Source of the DNA: Rhodocyclales bacterium
GTDB taxonomy: Bacteria > Pseudomonadota > Gammaproteobacteria > Burkholderiales > Rhodocyclaceae
Length of the DNA: 64,000 nucleotides
Assembly (NCBI GenBank): GCA_016235025.1
Contig: JACRMV010000004.1
Span: forward strand, 62,001-126,000
Direction of reading: 5' to 3'
The notes beneath the pieces are model-generated. The model was not told the origin of the DNA and did not search any database. It saw only the letters and a list, made by a program, of their open reading frames with translations. This document shows positions 16,578 through 23,859 of the stretch, one piece after another. The position numbers were made by a program, and so were the translations under genes. Each line of letters opens with the position of its first letter. The first letter of the stretch is position 1.

Positions 16578-16826
16578 ATGGGCGATACATTTACCCTAGA
16601 AGGTCATAGCCCGGTATTCGATGACGAGGACATCGACTGGGCAATGGGCGAACTGCTCCATATGATCGGTGAGGCAAAACGGGCGGGGCGTTGGCCTCAT
16701 GAATATAACCCCCTGCTGTTTTATCGGTGCATGCACGTGATCGGACGCCAGCCGCCGGAAGTCGGACCGAACTGTATCGAAATCGTGCGCAATGCCGCTG
16801 GGTTGGTCGGATCGAAATCGCGCTAA
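16578..16826 (+). CDS. Small unknown element protein
   Basis: An 82-aa acidic, mostly helical protein (DDEDIDWAMGELLHMIGEAK, then RAGRWPHEY), with no recognised domain. It starts 3 bp after the Rep stop and its TAA overlaps the ATG of the next gene (TAATG), so it is translated within the Rep-HTH-integrase operon. Such small genes between Rep and the excisionase are common in integrative elements and may regulate replication. No specific role can be read from the sequence. Confidence 0.7.
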   Translation: MGDTFTLEGHSPVFDDEDIDWAMGELLHMIGEAKRAGRWPHEYNPLLFYRCMHVIGRQPPEVGPNCIEIVRNAAGLVGSKSR

Positions 16827-17128
16827 TGGAAACACTTACCCTGCAAGAAGCTGCCCGCTTCCTCAAGATTCATCCGGTCACATTGCAAAACAAGGCGCGG
16901 GCGGGAGAAATCCCCGGTGCCAAGATTGGCAAGTGCTGGGTGTTCGTGGAAATTGACTTGATCGAGCATATCCGGTCACAATACCCACGGCGGGCGTTGC
17001 AGGGTGAACATGAAAGGAGCATCACATGTCACTCTTCAAACGTAAAGACTCCCCAAATTGGTGGGTCAAACTCACGCCACGCAACGGACGTGCAATACAG
17101 CAAAGCACTGGGACTCCCGACAAGGTAA
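16826..17128 (+). CDS. Excisionase-family helix-turn-helix protein
   Basis: A 100-aa protein whose first 55 residues are a classic MerR-like/HTH_17 excisionase domain: METLTLQEAARFLKIHPVTL, then RAGEIPGAKIGKCWVF and DLIEHI. It would bind near the attachment sites and direct the integrase towards excision. The ATG overlaps the previous stop by one base. The gene overlaps the integrase start by about 100 bp, so its C-terminal third, which looks unstructured, is read in a different frame from the integrase N-terminus. The true functional part is probably the N-terminal domain alone. Confidence 0.85.
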   Translation: METLTLQEAARFLKIHPVTLQNKARAGEIPGAKIGKCWVFVEIDLIEHIRSQYPRRALQGEHERSITCHSSNVKTPQIGGSNSRHATDVQYSKALGLPTR

Positions 17129-18081
17129 AAGCGCAGGAGTACCACGACAAGCTAAAGGCGTCCCTGTGGGATCGGGAGCGGTTGGGCATTAAACCCAGTC
17201 GCTCCTGGCGTGAGGCGGTGGTTCGCTGGCTGGAAGAGACTTCAGAGAAGGCGACGCACAAGGAAGACAAGAAGAAGCTGATTTGGCTTCATTCCTTCCT
17301 TGGCGACCTGAATCTGGATCAAGTCACCTCGGACGTGATTGACCAGATCAGAGCGACCAAACTCAAGGAAGCCTCCAAGGGCACGAGTAACCGTTATCTG
17401 GCATTGGTTCGGGCGATTCTGATTCGGGCAAGAGACGAATGGGAGTGGGCTGATAAGGTGCCGAAGATCAGGCTCTTTAAAGAAACGAATAGCCGCGAAA
17501 GGTCGCTCACCCCTGAGCAGGCGAAACGCTTGCTCGATGAATTGCCAGAGCATCAACGGGAGTTGGTGCTGTTTTCTCTGGCAACGGGACTACGACAAAG
17601 CAACGTTCTGAAGTTGGGATGGGAACAGGTGAATCTTGAATTGCGCCATGCATGGGTTAAGGGCATGCATTCCAAGAATCGCCGTCCGATCTCTGTGCCG
17701 TTGAATGATGTGGCGTTCGCTGTCCTTGTGCGACAGGAGGGGAAGCACTCTGAGCGAGTTTTTACGTTCCGGGGAAGACCCATTAACTCGGTCAATACGA
17801 AGGCATGGCATGCAGCCCTAAAACGGGCAAGCATCGAAGACTTCCGCTGGCACGATTTAAGGCACACCTGGGCGACTTGGCAGCGACAGGCTGGAACACC
17901 TACCCATGAGCTGCAAAGATTGGGTGGATGGCGAACTGGGGCGATGGTGGAACGGTATGCTCACCTTGCGCCAGAAAATCTAGCGGTTGCTGCTTCGCGG
18001 TTGGATGCTGTACTCGTGGGTTACGATTCAGCTACGAGACTACCAAATGAAAAACGGCCCCAATCGCTTGGAGCCGCTTGA
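17026..18081 (+). CDS. Tyrosine-type site-specific integrase
   Basis: Phage-type tyrosine recombinase, 351 aa. The catalytic set is complete: Arg190 (ATGLRQSN), His276-x-x-Arg279 (WHDLRHTWAT), Trp302 in the GGW that replaces the second histidine, and nucleophile Tyr311 (VERYAHL). A SAM-like core-binding domain lies before residue 160. The ATG at 17026 has AAAGGAG at a good distance. The gene ends only 3 bp before the attachment repeat attR in tRNA-Met, the standard position for a tRNA-targeting integrase. Its last codons also encode, on the other strand, a terminator for the tRNA. Confidence 0.96.
   Translation: MSLFKRKDSPNWWVKLTPRNGRAIQQSTGTPDKVKAQEYHDKLKASLWDRERLGIKPSRSWREAVVRWLEETSEKATHKEDKKKLIWLHSFLGDLNLDQVTSDVIDQIRATKLKEASKGTSNRYLALVRAILIRARDEWEWADKVPKIRLFKETNSRERSLTPEQAKRLLDELPEHQRELVLFSLATGLRQSNVLKLGWEQVNLELRHAWVKGMHSKNRRPISVPLNDVAFAVLVRQEGKHSERVFTFRGRPINSVNTKAWHAALKRASIEDFRWHDLRHTWATWQRQAGTPTHELQRLGGWRTGAMVERYAHLAPENLAVAASRLDAVLVGYDSATRLPNEKRPQSLGAA
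18050..18076 (-). terminator. Element-supplied terminator for tRNA-Met
   Basis: On the minus strand CGGCTCCAA, a GCGA tetraloop, and TTGGGGCCG (one G-T pair) are followed by five Ts. It starts 10 bp past the tRNA CCA end and lies inside the integrase 3' end. It replaces the native terminator stranded at 12.2 kb. Confidence 0.75.
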
Positions 18082-18083
18082 TT

Positions 18084-18130
18084 ACTGGTGGTGATGGGGG
18101 GACTTGAACCCTCGACCTACGGATTATGAA
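18084..18130. repeat. attR: 47-bp direct repeat within tRNA-Met
   Basis: Identical to 12244-12290. Here the repeat is the 3' half of the complete tRNA-Met gene, so integration restored a functional tRNA. Confidence 0.95.
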
Positions 18131-18162
18131 TCCGTCGCTCTAACCAGCTGAGCTACATCACC
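18086..18162 (-). tRNA. tRNA-Met (CAT)
   Basis: Read on the minus strand from 18162: acceptor GGTGATG pairs with CATCACC, D-arm GCTCAGCTGGTTAGAGC, anticodon stem ACGGA/TCCGT with loop TTCATAA (anticodon CAT), T-arm GAGGGTTCAAGTCCC, encoded CCA; 77 nt. The shape fits elongator Met; tRNA-Ile2, which also has CAT, cannot be fully excluded. It is the integration site of the 12.2-18.1 kb element, which supplied its 3' half. Confidence 0.95.
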
Positions 18163-18187
18163 GTGCACGAGCGTGCAAAGGGGGCGG

Positions 18188-18217
18188 ATTATCCCTTTCG
18201 CCGGCCCGCCTTGTCAA
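18188..18217 (-). promoter_or_regulatory. Sigma-70 promoter of tRNA-Met
   Basis: Minus-strand TTGACA (18212-18217) and GATAAT (18188-18193) are separated by 18 bp. The -10 lies 26 bp upstream of the mature tRNA 5' end. A perfect -35 and a near-perfect -10 suit a stable-RNA gene. Confidence 0.75.
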
Positions 18218-18244
18218 GGCGGTGCAGGCAGGCGACAATAGGAG

Positions 18245-19402
18245 ATGGACTTTGATATTGTGATTGTAGGGGGTGGCCTGGCCGGGCTGGCGCTGGCCGC
18301 CGGGCTGCGGCGTTCGACACTTTCCGTGGCGCTGGTAGAGGGCAAGCCACCCGTTGCTCCTGAAGGATGGGATGCGCGCGTTTATGCCATCAGTCCGGCC
18401 AATGCGCGGTTTCTTGACGAGATCGGGGTCTGGCCTCATCTCGAGCGCGGCCGCATGGAGCCGGTGCGGGACATGAAAGTTTTTGGCGATAACGGCGGCC
18501 ATCTGGAATTTTCAGCGTATGCCAGCGGCGTTTCCGAACTGGCCTGGATTCTGGAGTCCTCGCTGATGCAGCGCGAGTTGTGGGAAACGGTCAAGCGCCA
18601 GGGCAACCTGACCCTGTTCTGCCCGGCGCGGCCGCAAGCACTCGATTTCACTGCCGACTCCGCGCACCTGACCCTGGCCGATGGCCGCGCGCTCAAGGCG
18701 CGCCTGGTCGTCGCCGCGGATGGCGCAGACTCCTGGACACGCGCAGCAGCCGGCATTGAAGTGGATTGGAAGCCTTACGGCCAGCTCGCCGTGGTGGCCA
18801 ACTTTGCCACCGCAAAACCGCACCACGGCACCGCATTCCAGTGGTTCCGCCACGACGGCATCCTGGCCTGGCTGCCGCTGCCGGGCAATCGATTCTCGAT
18901 GGTCTGGTCCACGCCCGAGGCCCATGGCCGCGAACTGCTGGCGCTCCCGGCGGCCGGGTTGTGCGCCCGTGTCGCTGCGGCGGGCGGCACGCGTCTGGGT
19001 GAGCTGGAACTGATTACGCCGGCCGCCGGTTTCCCTCTGCGGCTGATGCGTGCGCCCCACGCTGTGGCGCCGCGACTGGCGCTGATCGGCGATGCCGGAC
19101 ATACGATCCATCCGCTGTCTGGCCATGGCATCAACCTGGGCTTTCAGGATGCGCGCACGCTGGCAACGACGCTATGCAACAAGCCCGGGGTGCTCGACTG
19201 CGGTGATCTTGCCCTGCTGCGAGGCTACGAGCGAGCGCGCAAGGAGGAAGTGGTGCTGTTGCAAACCGTTACCGACGGTCTGCACCGCCTGTTTCGTCCC
19301 GCTTCCGGCCCCCTGGCGTCATTGCGCAACGCCGGCCTGAACTTCACCAACCGCCTACCGGTCGTAAAAGACGTTTTGGTGCGCTACGCACTGGCGTCCT
19401 GA
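18245..19402 (+). CDS. UbiH/UbiF-family FAD-dependent hydroxylase
   Basis: Flavin monooxygenase of the ubiquinone-biosynthesis type, 385 aa. The FAD dinucleotide motif is IVIVGGGLAGLALAAGL, the middle DG motif is VVAADGADSWTR, and the second FAD motif is LALIGDAGHTIHPLSGHGIN. This set defines the UbiH/UbiF/VisC group, whose members hydroxylate one ring position of a polyprenyl-phenol. Which carbon is modified cannot be told from sequence. The GGAG before the ATG is immediately adjacent, an unusually short spacing. dsbC follows after 31 bp. Confidence 0.9.
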   Translation: MDFDIVIVGGGLAGLALAAGLRRSTLSVALVEGKPPVAPEGWDARVYAISPANARFLDEIGVWPHLERGRMEPVRDMKVFGDNGGHLEFSAYASGVSELAWILESSLMQRELWETVKRQGNLTLFCPARPQALDFTADSAHLTLADGRALKARLVVAADGADSWTRAAAGIEVDWKPYGQLAVVANFATAKPHHGTAFQWFRHDGILAWLPLPGNRFSMVWSTPEAHGRELLALPAAGLCARVAAAGGTRLGELELITPAAGFPLRLMRAPHAVAPRLALIGDAGHTIHPLSGHGINLGFQDARTLATTLCNKPGVLDCGDLALLRGYERARKEEVVLLQTVTDGLHRLFRPASGPLASLRNAGLNFTNRLPVVKDVLVRYALAS

Positions 19403-19433
19403 CTTTTATCTTTCCCCCTGGAGAATCTCCGCA

Positions 19434-20108
19434 ATGAAAAAAATAGCACTCGCCACGTTTTTGCTCTGCTCGTCTTTTGTAGCCATCGCCGGAGAAGCCG
19501 AGATCAGGAAGTCGCTCGAAGGTCGCATGGGCAAGGTGGAATCACTCACCCGAACGCCATTGGCCGGGTTGTGGGAAGCCAGCATTGACGGCCAGGTGTT
19601 CTACACCGACGACAAGGGCGAGTACGTTCTCGCCGGCAACCTGGTTGAGCTCAAGAGCGGGAAGAACCTCACCGCACTGCGCCAGTTCAATGCGCTGCCG
19701 CTCGATTTGGCGCTAAAGCAGGTACGCGGATCGGGCAAGAACGTGCTGGTGACCTTCGAGGATCCAAACTGCGGGTTTTGCAAGAAACTGGCGAAGGAGT
19801 TGCAGACGGTGAAAAACGTCACCATCTATACTTTCCTCTATCCGGTGCTGGGAGAGGATTCCTACGAAAAATCGCAAGCCATCTGGTGTTCGCCGGATCG
19901 GACGAAAGTTTGGAACGACTGGATGCTGACCGGCAAGACCCCGCCCGCAAAGCCCGCCAAATGCGACCTCGCCGGGCTGGAAAAATCAATAGAGCTGGGC
20001 CGCAAGCTGCGCGTGAATGGCACCCCGGCATTGATCTTCGCCACAGGCGAGCGGGTCGGCGGCTACATTCCGGCGACAGAAATAGAGAAGCGCTTCAAGG
20101 CCAACTGA
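19434..20108 (+). CDS. dsbC: Periplasmic thiol:disulfide isomerase DsbC
   Basis: Shuffles wrong disulfides in periplasmic proteins. It is 224 aa with a signal peptide (MKKIALATFLLCSSFVAIAG). An N-terminal dimerisation domain is followed by a thioredoxin-like domain with the active-site NCGFCKK (Cys113, Cys116) and the cis-proline loop NGTPALIF. Two further cysteines (IWCSPDR and PAKCDLA) fit the structural disulfide. A ribosome site CTGGAG precedes the ATG. Transcription ends in the perfect inverted pair of dispersed repeats just downstream. Confidence 0.95.
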   Translation: MKKIALATFLLCSSFVAIAGEAEIRKSLEGRMGKVESLTRTPLAGLWEASIDGQVFYTDDKGEYVLAGNLVELKSGKNLTALRQFNALPLDLALKQVRGSGKNVLVTFEDPNCGFCKKLAKELQTVKNVTIYTFLYPVLGEDSYEKSQAIWCSPDRTKVWNDWMLTGKTPPAKPAKCDLAGLEKSIELGRKLRVNGTPALIFATGERVGGYIPATEIEKRFKAN

Positions 20109-20111
20109 TCG

Positions 20112-20178
20112 CGCAAAAAGTCGGCGCTGGCGCTACGGCGTGCTGCGATCGCCGTAGCGCCAGCGCCGACTTTTTGCG
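20112..20178. repeat. Inverted pair of dispersed repeats acting as a bidirectional terminator
   Basis: Two 29-nt copies in perfect inverted orientation (20112-20140 and 20150-20178) are separated by 9 nt. The arms contain AAAAAGTCGGCGCTGGCG and its complement, so each strand's RNA would form a GC-rich hairpin ending in five U. It lies between convergent dsbC and amt. This is the only complete inverted doublet in the window and resembles a REPIN. Confidence 0.95.
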
Positions 20179-20187
20179 TTTACGCCT

Positions 20188-21390
20188 TCACCATGACGTC
20201 TCGTGTTCGGCCGATGCCGTGATTTTATGCACGGTCAAATCCGCGCCGTTGAATTCTTCTTCGGCATCGAGACGAATCCCAAACAGCACTTTCAGCGCGC
20301 CATAGATGATGAACCCGCCCGCCAGGGCGATGCCGATGCCGGCCAGCGTGCCGATCAGCTGGCTAAACAGGGAAATGCCGCCCAGACCGCCGCAGGCCGC
20401 ACTGCCAAAAATCCCCGCCGCGATGCCGCCCCAGGCGCCGCACAAACCATGCAGCGGCCAGACGCCGAGTACATCGTCGATCTTCCAGCGGTTTTGCGTA
20501 AGGGTAAACATGAAGACAAAAAGGCCGCCCGCAACGCCGCCGGTCAGCAATGCACCTAATGGGTGCATGATGTCGGAGCCGGCACAAACGGCCACCAATC
20601 CGGCCAGCGGTCCGTTATGGACGAAGCCCGGATCGTTTTTGCCTGCCACCAGCGCCACCAGCGTGCCGCCCACCATCGCCATCAGCGAATTCATGGCAAC
20701 CAGGCCCGAAATCTTATCCAGGTTTTGTGCGCTCATGACATTGAAGCCGAACCAGCCAACGATCAGGATCCATGCGCCCAGTGCCAGGAATGGCACGCTG
20801 GAAGGCGGATGGGCGGCAATGCTGCCATCCTTGCTGTAACGCCCACGGCGCGGCCCGAGCAGCAACACGGCAGCGAGCGCTGCCCAGCCACCGAAGGCAT
20901 GCACCACGACCGAACCGGCGAAATCGTGGAATTCCGCACCGAATGCATTTTTCAGCCAGGCCTGAAAGCCGAACGCCTGGTTCCAGGCAATGCCTTCAAA
21001 AAATGGGTATACCAAGCCAACCAGCAAGAATGTCGCTGCCATTTGCGGCCCGAAACGGGCGCGCTCGGCAATGCCACCCGAGATAATGGCCGGCACGGCG
21101 GCGGCAAAAGTCAGCAAGAAAAAGAAACGGGTCAGTTCAAAGCCGCTCTTTTGCGCCAGCAGCTCGGCGCTGCCGAAGAAATGGACACCGTAGGCAATCC
21201 CGTACCCGATGAAAAAATAGGCCAGGGTCGAAATCGAGAAATCCACCAGAATTTTTACCAGTGCATTGATTTGATTCTTTCTGCGCACCGTGCCCAACTC
21301 CAGAAAGGCAAATCCGGCGTGCATCGCCAGAATCATGATGGCACCAAGCAGTATGAACAATACGTCGGTGGAAGTCTTCAAATTCTCCAT
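20188..21390 (-). CDS. amt: Ammonium transporter Amt
   Basis: Integral membrane ammonium/ammonia channel, 400 aa with about eleven hydrophobic segments. Family signatures: ILAMHAGFAFLELGTVRRKN, the DFAGSVVVHAFGGWAAL motif with a pore histidine, and LHGLCGAWGGIAAGIFG with the second one. No glnK gene is adjacent. A sigma-54-type promoter and NtrC-like half-sites lie upstream, matching the ntrBC genes at 28.5-31.0 kb. The 3' end abuts the repeat terminator shared with dsbC. Confidence 0.96.
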   Translation of the reverse strand: MENLKTSTDVLFILLGAIMILAMHAGFAFLELGTVRRKNQINALVKILVDFSISTLAYFFIGYGIAYGVHFFGSAELLAQKSGFELTRFFFLLTFAAAVPAIISGGIAERARFGPQMAATFLLVGLVYPFFEGIAWNQAFGFQAWLKNAFGAEFHDFAGSVVVHAFGGWAALAAVLLLGPRRGRYSKDGSIAAHPPSSVPFLALGAWILIVGWFGFNVMSAQNLDKISGLVAMNSLMAMVGGTLVALVAGKNDPGFVHNGPLAGLVAVCAGSDIMHPLGALLTGGVAGGLFVFMFTLTQNRWKIDDVLGVWPLHGLCGAWGGIAAGIFGSAACGGLGGISLFSQLIGTLAGIGIALAGGFIIYGALKVLFGIRLDAEEEFNGADLTVHKITASAEHETSW

Positions 21391-21444
21391 TACGGGGCTC
21401 TCCAGAAAAATTGCACGAAATTAATGCGATACCGGAGAGCCGCA

Positions 21445-21460
21445 AGCAATGAACGTTCCC
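21445..21460 (-). promoter_or_regulatory. Sigma-54 promoter of amt
   Basis: Minus strand GGGAACGTTCATTGCT matches TGGCAC-N5-TTGCT at nine of eleven positions, with GG and GC at the required spacing. Predicted transcription start is near 21434, leaving a leader of about 44 nt before amt. Confidence 0.6.
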
Positions 21461-21512
21461 GATTCAAGTTACATATAAATCAGTCAGTTATACAAAAACA
21501 AGTTTTGTTATG

Positions 21513-21557
21513 CCCGTTTATGGTGCAAACAGCGTGAAATCAAGCACCATAAGCGGG
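21513..21557 (-). promoter_or_regulatory. Inverted NtrC-type half-sites upstream of amt
   Basis: CCCGTTTATGGTGC (21513-21526) and GCACCATAAGCGGG (21544-21557) form 14-bp arms with one mismatch around 17 nt. The cores TGGTGCA and GCACCA are NtrC half-sites, about 80-120 bp upstream of the predicted amt start. The same structure lies after mltA and might also act as its terminator. Confidence 0.5.
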
Positions 21558-21582
21558 AAAAGTCAGCGCTGGCGGGACGGCG
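21558..21582 (+). repeat. Dispersed repeat, forward copy between amt and mltA
   Basis: AAAAGTCAGCGCTGGCGGGA followed by CGGCG, two substitutions from the consensus. It follows directly on the inverted repeat upstream of amt and ends 14 bp before the mltA stop. Confidence 0.75.
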
Positions 21583-21596
21583 AATTATCACTCGCT

Positions 21597-22790
21597 TCAA
21601 TCTGGTGCGCGAGCCGGCACATACTCCTTTGGCAGCACGACCCACATGCGTCCCGGCTGGCGCATTTTTCCCGCCAGAGCGCCGGCTTCCGGCCCGCTGC
21701 CCCAGTAGAAATCGGCGCGTACCACGCCACGAATGGCGCCGCCGGTGTCTTGCGCCAGCATCAATTGAGTGAGCGCCTGCTCGCTGCTGGGCCACGTCGT
21801 GGCAAGCCAGACAGGAGCGCCAAGCGGGACATGGCGCGGATCGACGGCCAGTGAGCGACGCGGCGTCAGTGGCACGCCCAGCGCACCCGGCGGGCCGCTG
21901 CCCTCGGCCGGCAACTCACGGAAAAACACCAGGCTGGGGTTGGCATTGAGCAGTTCTGCAAGCCGCTCGGGATGATTCTCAGCCCAGCGCTGGATGCCTT
22001 GCATCGAGGCTTGCCCGCTTTCGAGTTCGCCCTTCTCGATCAGCCAGCGGCCAATCGAACGATAGGGATGGCCATTCTGGTCGGCATAGCCCAGCCGCAC
22101 ACGGCTGCCGTCGTCAAGCTCGACCTGGCCGGAACCCTGAATCTGCATGAAGAAGAAATCAAGTGGATCGCTGACCCAGAGAATCGCCTCGCGTGAGCGC
22201 TTGCTTTCTTCCTTGGACCAGTCAGCACGCGAATAATAAGGAATCAGCCGGCGACCTTCGAGACGCCCGCGCAGGCGCATCGATTTGAGTTCCGGATACA
22301 GCTCGGCAAGATCGACCACAATCAGATCGGCCGGCGGGCCAAACACCGGATAAGGCGCACGCGCCGTCTTTTTGCGGCTGCCTTGCAATACCGGCTCGTA
22401 ATATCCGGTGATCAGTCCCTCGCGTGAGCCGTCCGGATTCACCAGCGCCCAGGGCCGGAAATTGGCCTCGAACCAGCCGCGCAAGGACTCGGGGCGTTTA
22501 TCCTCGATCCGTCGCGCGGCGGCGCAGGCCGGTTGCCAGAACGCAGCGCCCTGCGCGTCGATTTTTTTCTCCAGGCTCCGGCAACTGGCAAGAAAACCTT
22601 CCCAGGCCGGTGCCGGATCATTTTCCCGCCAGCCCGGCAGATCGCTCCAGGCCGCCGGCTGCAAGGGCGCGGCGGCCGGCGGGCGCGGCTCGACGCCAGG
22701 ACAGGGCGGGCAGGGGGGACGGACAGGCTGTGGCGCGCAGCCCGCGAGCAGCAGCACGGCGCAGGCGACAAGAAAGGGGAGACGGGTCAT
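21597..22790 (-). CDS. mltA: Membrane-bound lytic murein transglycosylase A
   Basis: Outer-membrane lipoprotein that cleaves peptidoglycan glycan strands with formation of 1,6-anhydromuramic acid. It is 397 aa. The signal peptide ends in the lipobox LLLAGC, followed by a proline-rich linker. The catalytic region has GLITGYYEPVLQGS and the 3D domain near the C-terminus, with LMLAQDTGGAIRGVVRAD carrying the catalytic aspartate. It is divergent from the small membrane gene and DUF815 gene that follow. Confidence 0.95.
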   Translation of the reverse strand: MTRLPFLVACAVLLLAGCAPQPVRPPCPPCPGVEPRPPAAAPLQPAAWSDLPGWRENDPAPAWEGFLASCRSLEKKIDAQGAAFWQPACAAARRIEDKRPESLRGWFEANFRPWALVNPDGSREGLITGYYEPVLQGSRKKTARAPYPVFGPPADLIVVDLAELYPELKSMRLRGRLEGRRLIPYYSRADWSKEESKRSREAILWVSDPLDFFFMQIQGSGQVELDDGSRVRLGYADQNGHPYRSIGRWLIEKGELESGQASMQGIQRWAENHPERLAELLNANPSLVFFRELPAEGSGPPGALGVPLTPRRSLAVDPRHVPLGAPVWLATTWPSSEQALTQLMLAQDTGGAIRGVVRADFYWGSGPEAGALAGKMRQPGRMWVVLPKEYVPARAPD

Positions 22791-22842
22791 GGTTCCAATC
22801 TGCTAAAGTGCAAGGTCGCTTATAGACAGCCAAGCTTAACCC

Positions 22843-22974
22843 ATGTGGGGCTTTCTCCTCGAACTCGGCCTGCCGCTGATCCTGCTGCTGCTCCTGTGGC
22901 GCATCTGGCCCAAGGAACCGCCGCAAGACAAGGCTCGCCCGCCACATCTTTCACCGCCAGACCACGATGACTGA
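22843..22974 (+). CDS. Small single-pass membrane protein (43 aa)
   Basis: A 43-residue reading frame, MWGFLLELGLPLILLLLLW, then a basic/proline-rich tail ending in PPDHDD. It has one strongly hydrophobic segment (residues 3-19). The TGA overlaps the ATG of the DUF815 gene by 8 bp, which suggests translational coupling. No clear ribosome site is present, so it may be a coupling leader or a real membrane anchor partner of the ATPase. Function unknown. Confidence 0.5.
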   Translation: MWGFLLELGLPLILLLLLWRIWPKEPPQDKARPPHLSPPDHDD

Positions 22975-23842
22975 TCTTACCCCGCTGCTCGACCGCCTTG
23001 ATCGCCTCTTTGCCCGCCTCGACGCCGTATTGCCAGCGCCGACTTTTCCGCCGGACTGGTCGGCGCATGCTTTCCGCTGGCGCAGCCGGGGCGACCGGGG
23101 CTGGCTGGAGGCCGTGCACCATCCGCATCGCATCGCGCTGGGTGACCTGCACGCGGTCGAAGATCAGAAGCAACGCATCGAGCAAAATACCCGTCAGTTC
23201 GTGCAAGGCAAGCCGGCCAACAACGTGCTCCTCACCGGCGCCCGTGGCACCGGCAAAAGCTCGCTGGTGAAAGCCGTGCTGAACCAGTTCGCCCGCCGCG
23301 GCCTGCGCCTGATCGAAGTGGACAAGAACGATCTGATCCATCTGCCGGAAATCGTCGACCAGATTGCAGGACGACGCGAAAAGTTCATCATCTTCTGCGA
23401 TGACCTTTCCTTCGAGTCCGGCGAGCCCGGTTACAAGGCGATGAAAAGCATTCTCGACGGCTCGATTTCCGGCATGCCGGACAACCTGCTGGTGTATGCC
23501 ACCTCCAACCGCCGTCACCTGATGCCGGAAAAAATGGCCGAGAACCTCGAAGCCAAATACACCGATGATGGCGACGTGCGCCCCGGCGAAACGACCGAGG
23601 AAAAAGTGTCGCTCTCCGAGCGGTTCGGCCTCTGGCTCTCGTTCTACGCCTTCGGCCAGGACGAGTATCTGGCCATCTGCGGGCACTGGCTCGGCCACTT
23701 TGGTTGCGCGCCCGAAATGATTGCCACAGCGCGTCAGGAAGCGCTGCAATGGGCGTTGCTGCGCGGTTCGCGCAGCGGCCGCGTAGCCTGGCAATTTGCC
23801 CGCGACTATGCCGGGCGCAAGCTGACAAAGAAATCCCGCTGA
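22967..23842 (+). CDS. DUF815-family AAA ATPase
   Basis: A 291-aa P-loop ATPase. The Walker A motif is [16 protein letters not shown], the Walker B motif is [12 protein letters not shown], and [13 protein letters not shown] is the sensor segment, all typical of DUF815. The cellular role of the family is not established. An N-terminal segment (residues 20-27, VLPAPTF) is encoded by a reverse copy of the dispersed repeat and lies before the conserved ATPase region. A 43-aa membrane protein overlaps its start, and a Nudix gene follows 17 bp later. Confidence 0.9.
   Translation: MTDLTPLLDRLDRLFARLDAVLPAPTFPPDWSAHAFRWRSRGDRGWLEAVHHPHRIALGDLHAVEDQKQRIEQNTRQFVQGKPANNVLLTGARGTGKSSLVKAVLNQFARRGLRLIEVDKNDLIHLPEIVDQIAGRREKFIIFCDDLSFESGEPGYKAMKSILDGSISGMPDNLLVYATSNRRHLMPEKMAENLEAKYTDDGDVRPGETTEEKVSLSERFGLWLSFYAFGQDEYLAICGHWLGHFGCAPEMIATARQEALQWALLRGSRSGRVAWQFARDYAGRKLTKKSR
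23023..23047 (-). repeat. Dispersed repeat inside the DUF815 gene, reverse copy
   Basis: CGCCGTATTGCCAGCGCCGA followed by CTTTT. It is read in frame as A-V-L-P-A-P-T-F near the N-terminus of the ATPase, in a poorly conserved linker. Confidence 0.85.
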
Positions 23843-23859
23843 ACAGGAAAACTGGCGCG

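Larger units (their letters stand above)
12244..18130. mobile_element. Integrative element in tRNA-Met with HUH Rep and cargo operon
   Basis: A 5.9-kb element lies between 47-bp direct repeats made from the 3' half of tRNA-Met. From right to left it carries a tyrosine integrase next to attR, an excisionase-like HTH gene, a small unknown gene, an HUH/YxxxY Rep protein, a 370-aa unknown protein, a large hairpin, and an AT-rich three-gene operon on the opposite strand. No capsid, assembly or mobilisation genes are visible, so it is more like a phage satellite or integrative plasmid than a complete inovirus. The cargo is clearly richer in A+T than the flanks. The regenerated tRNA at attR gains a new terminator from the element. 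Confidence 0.9.
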
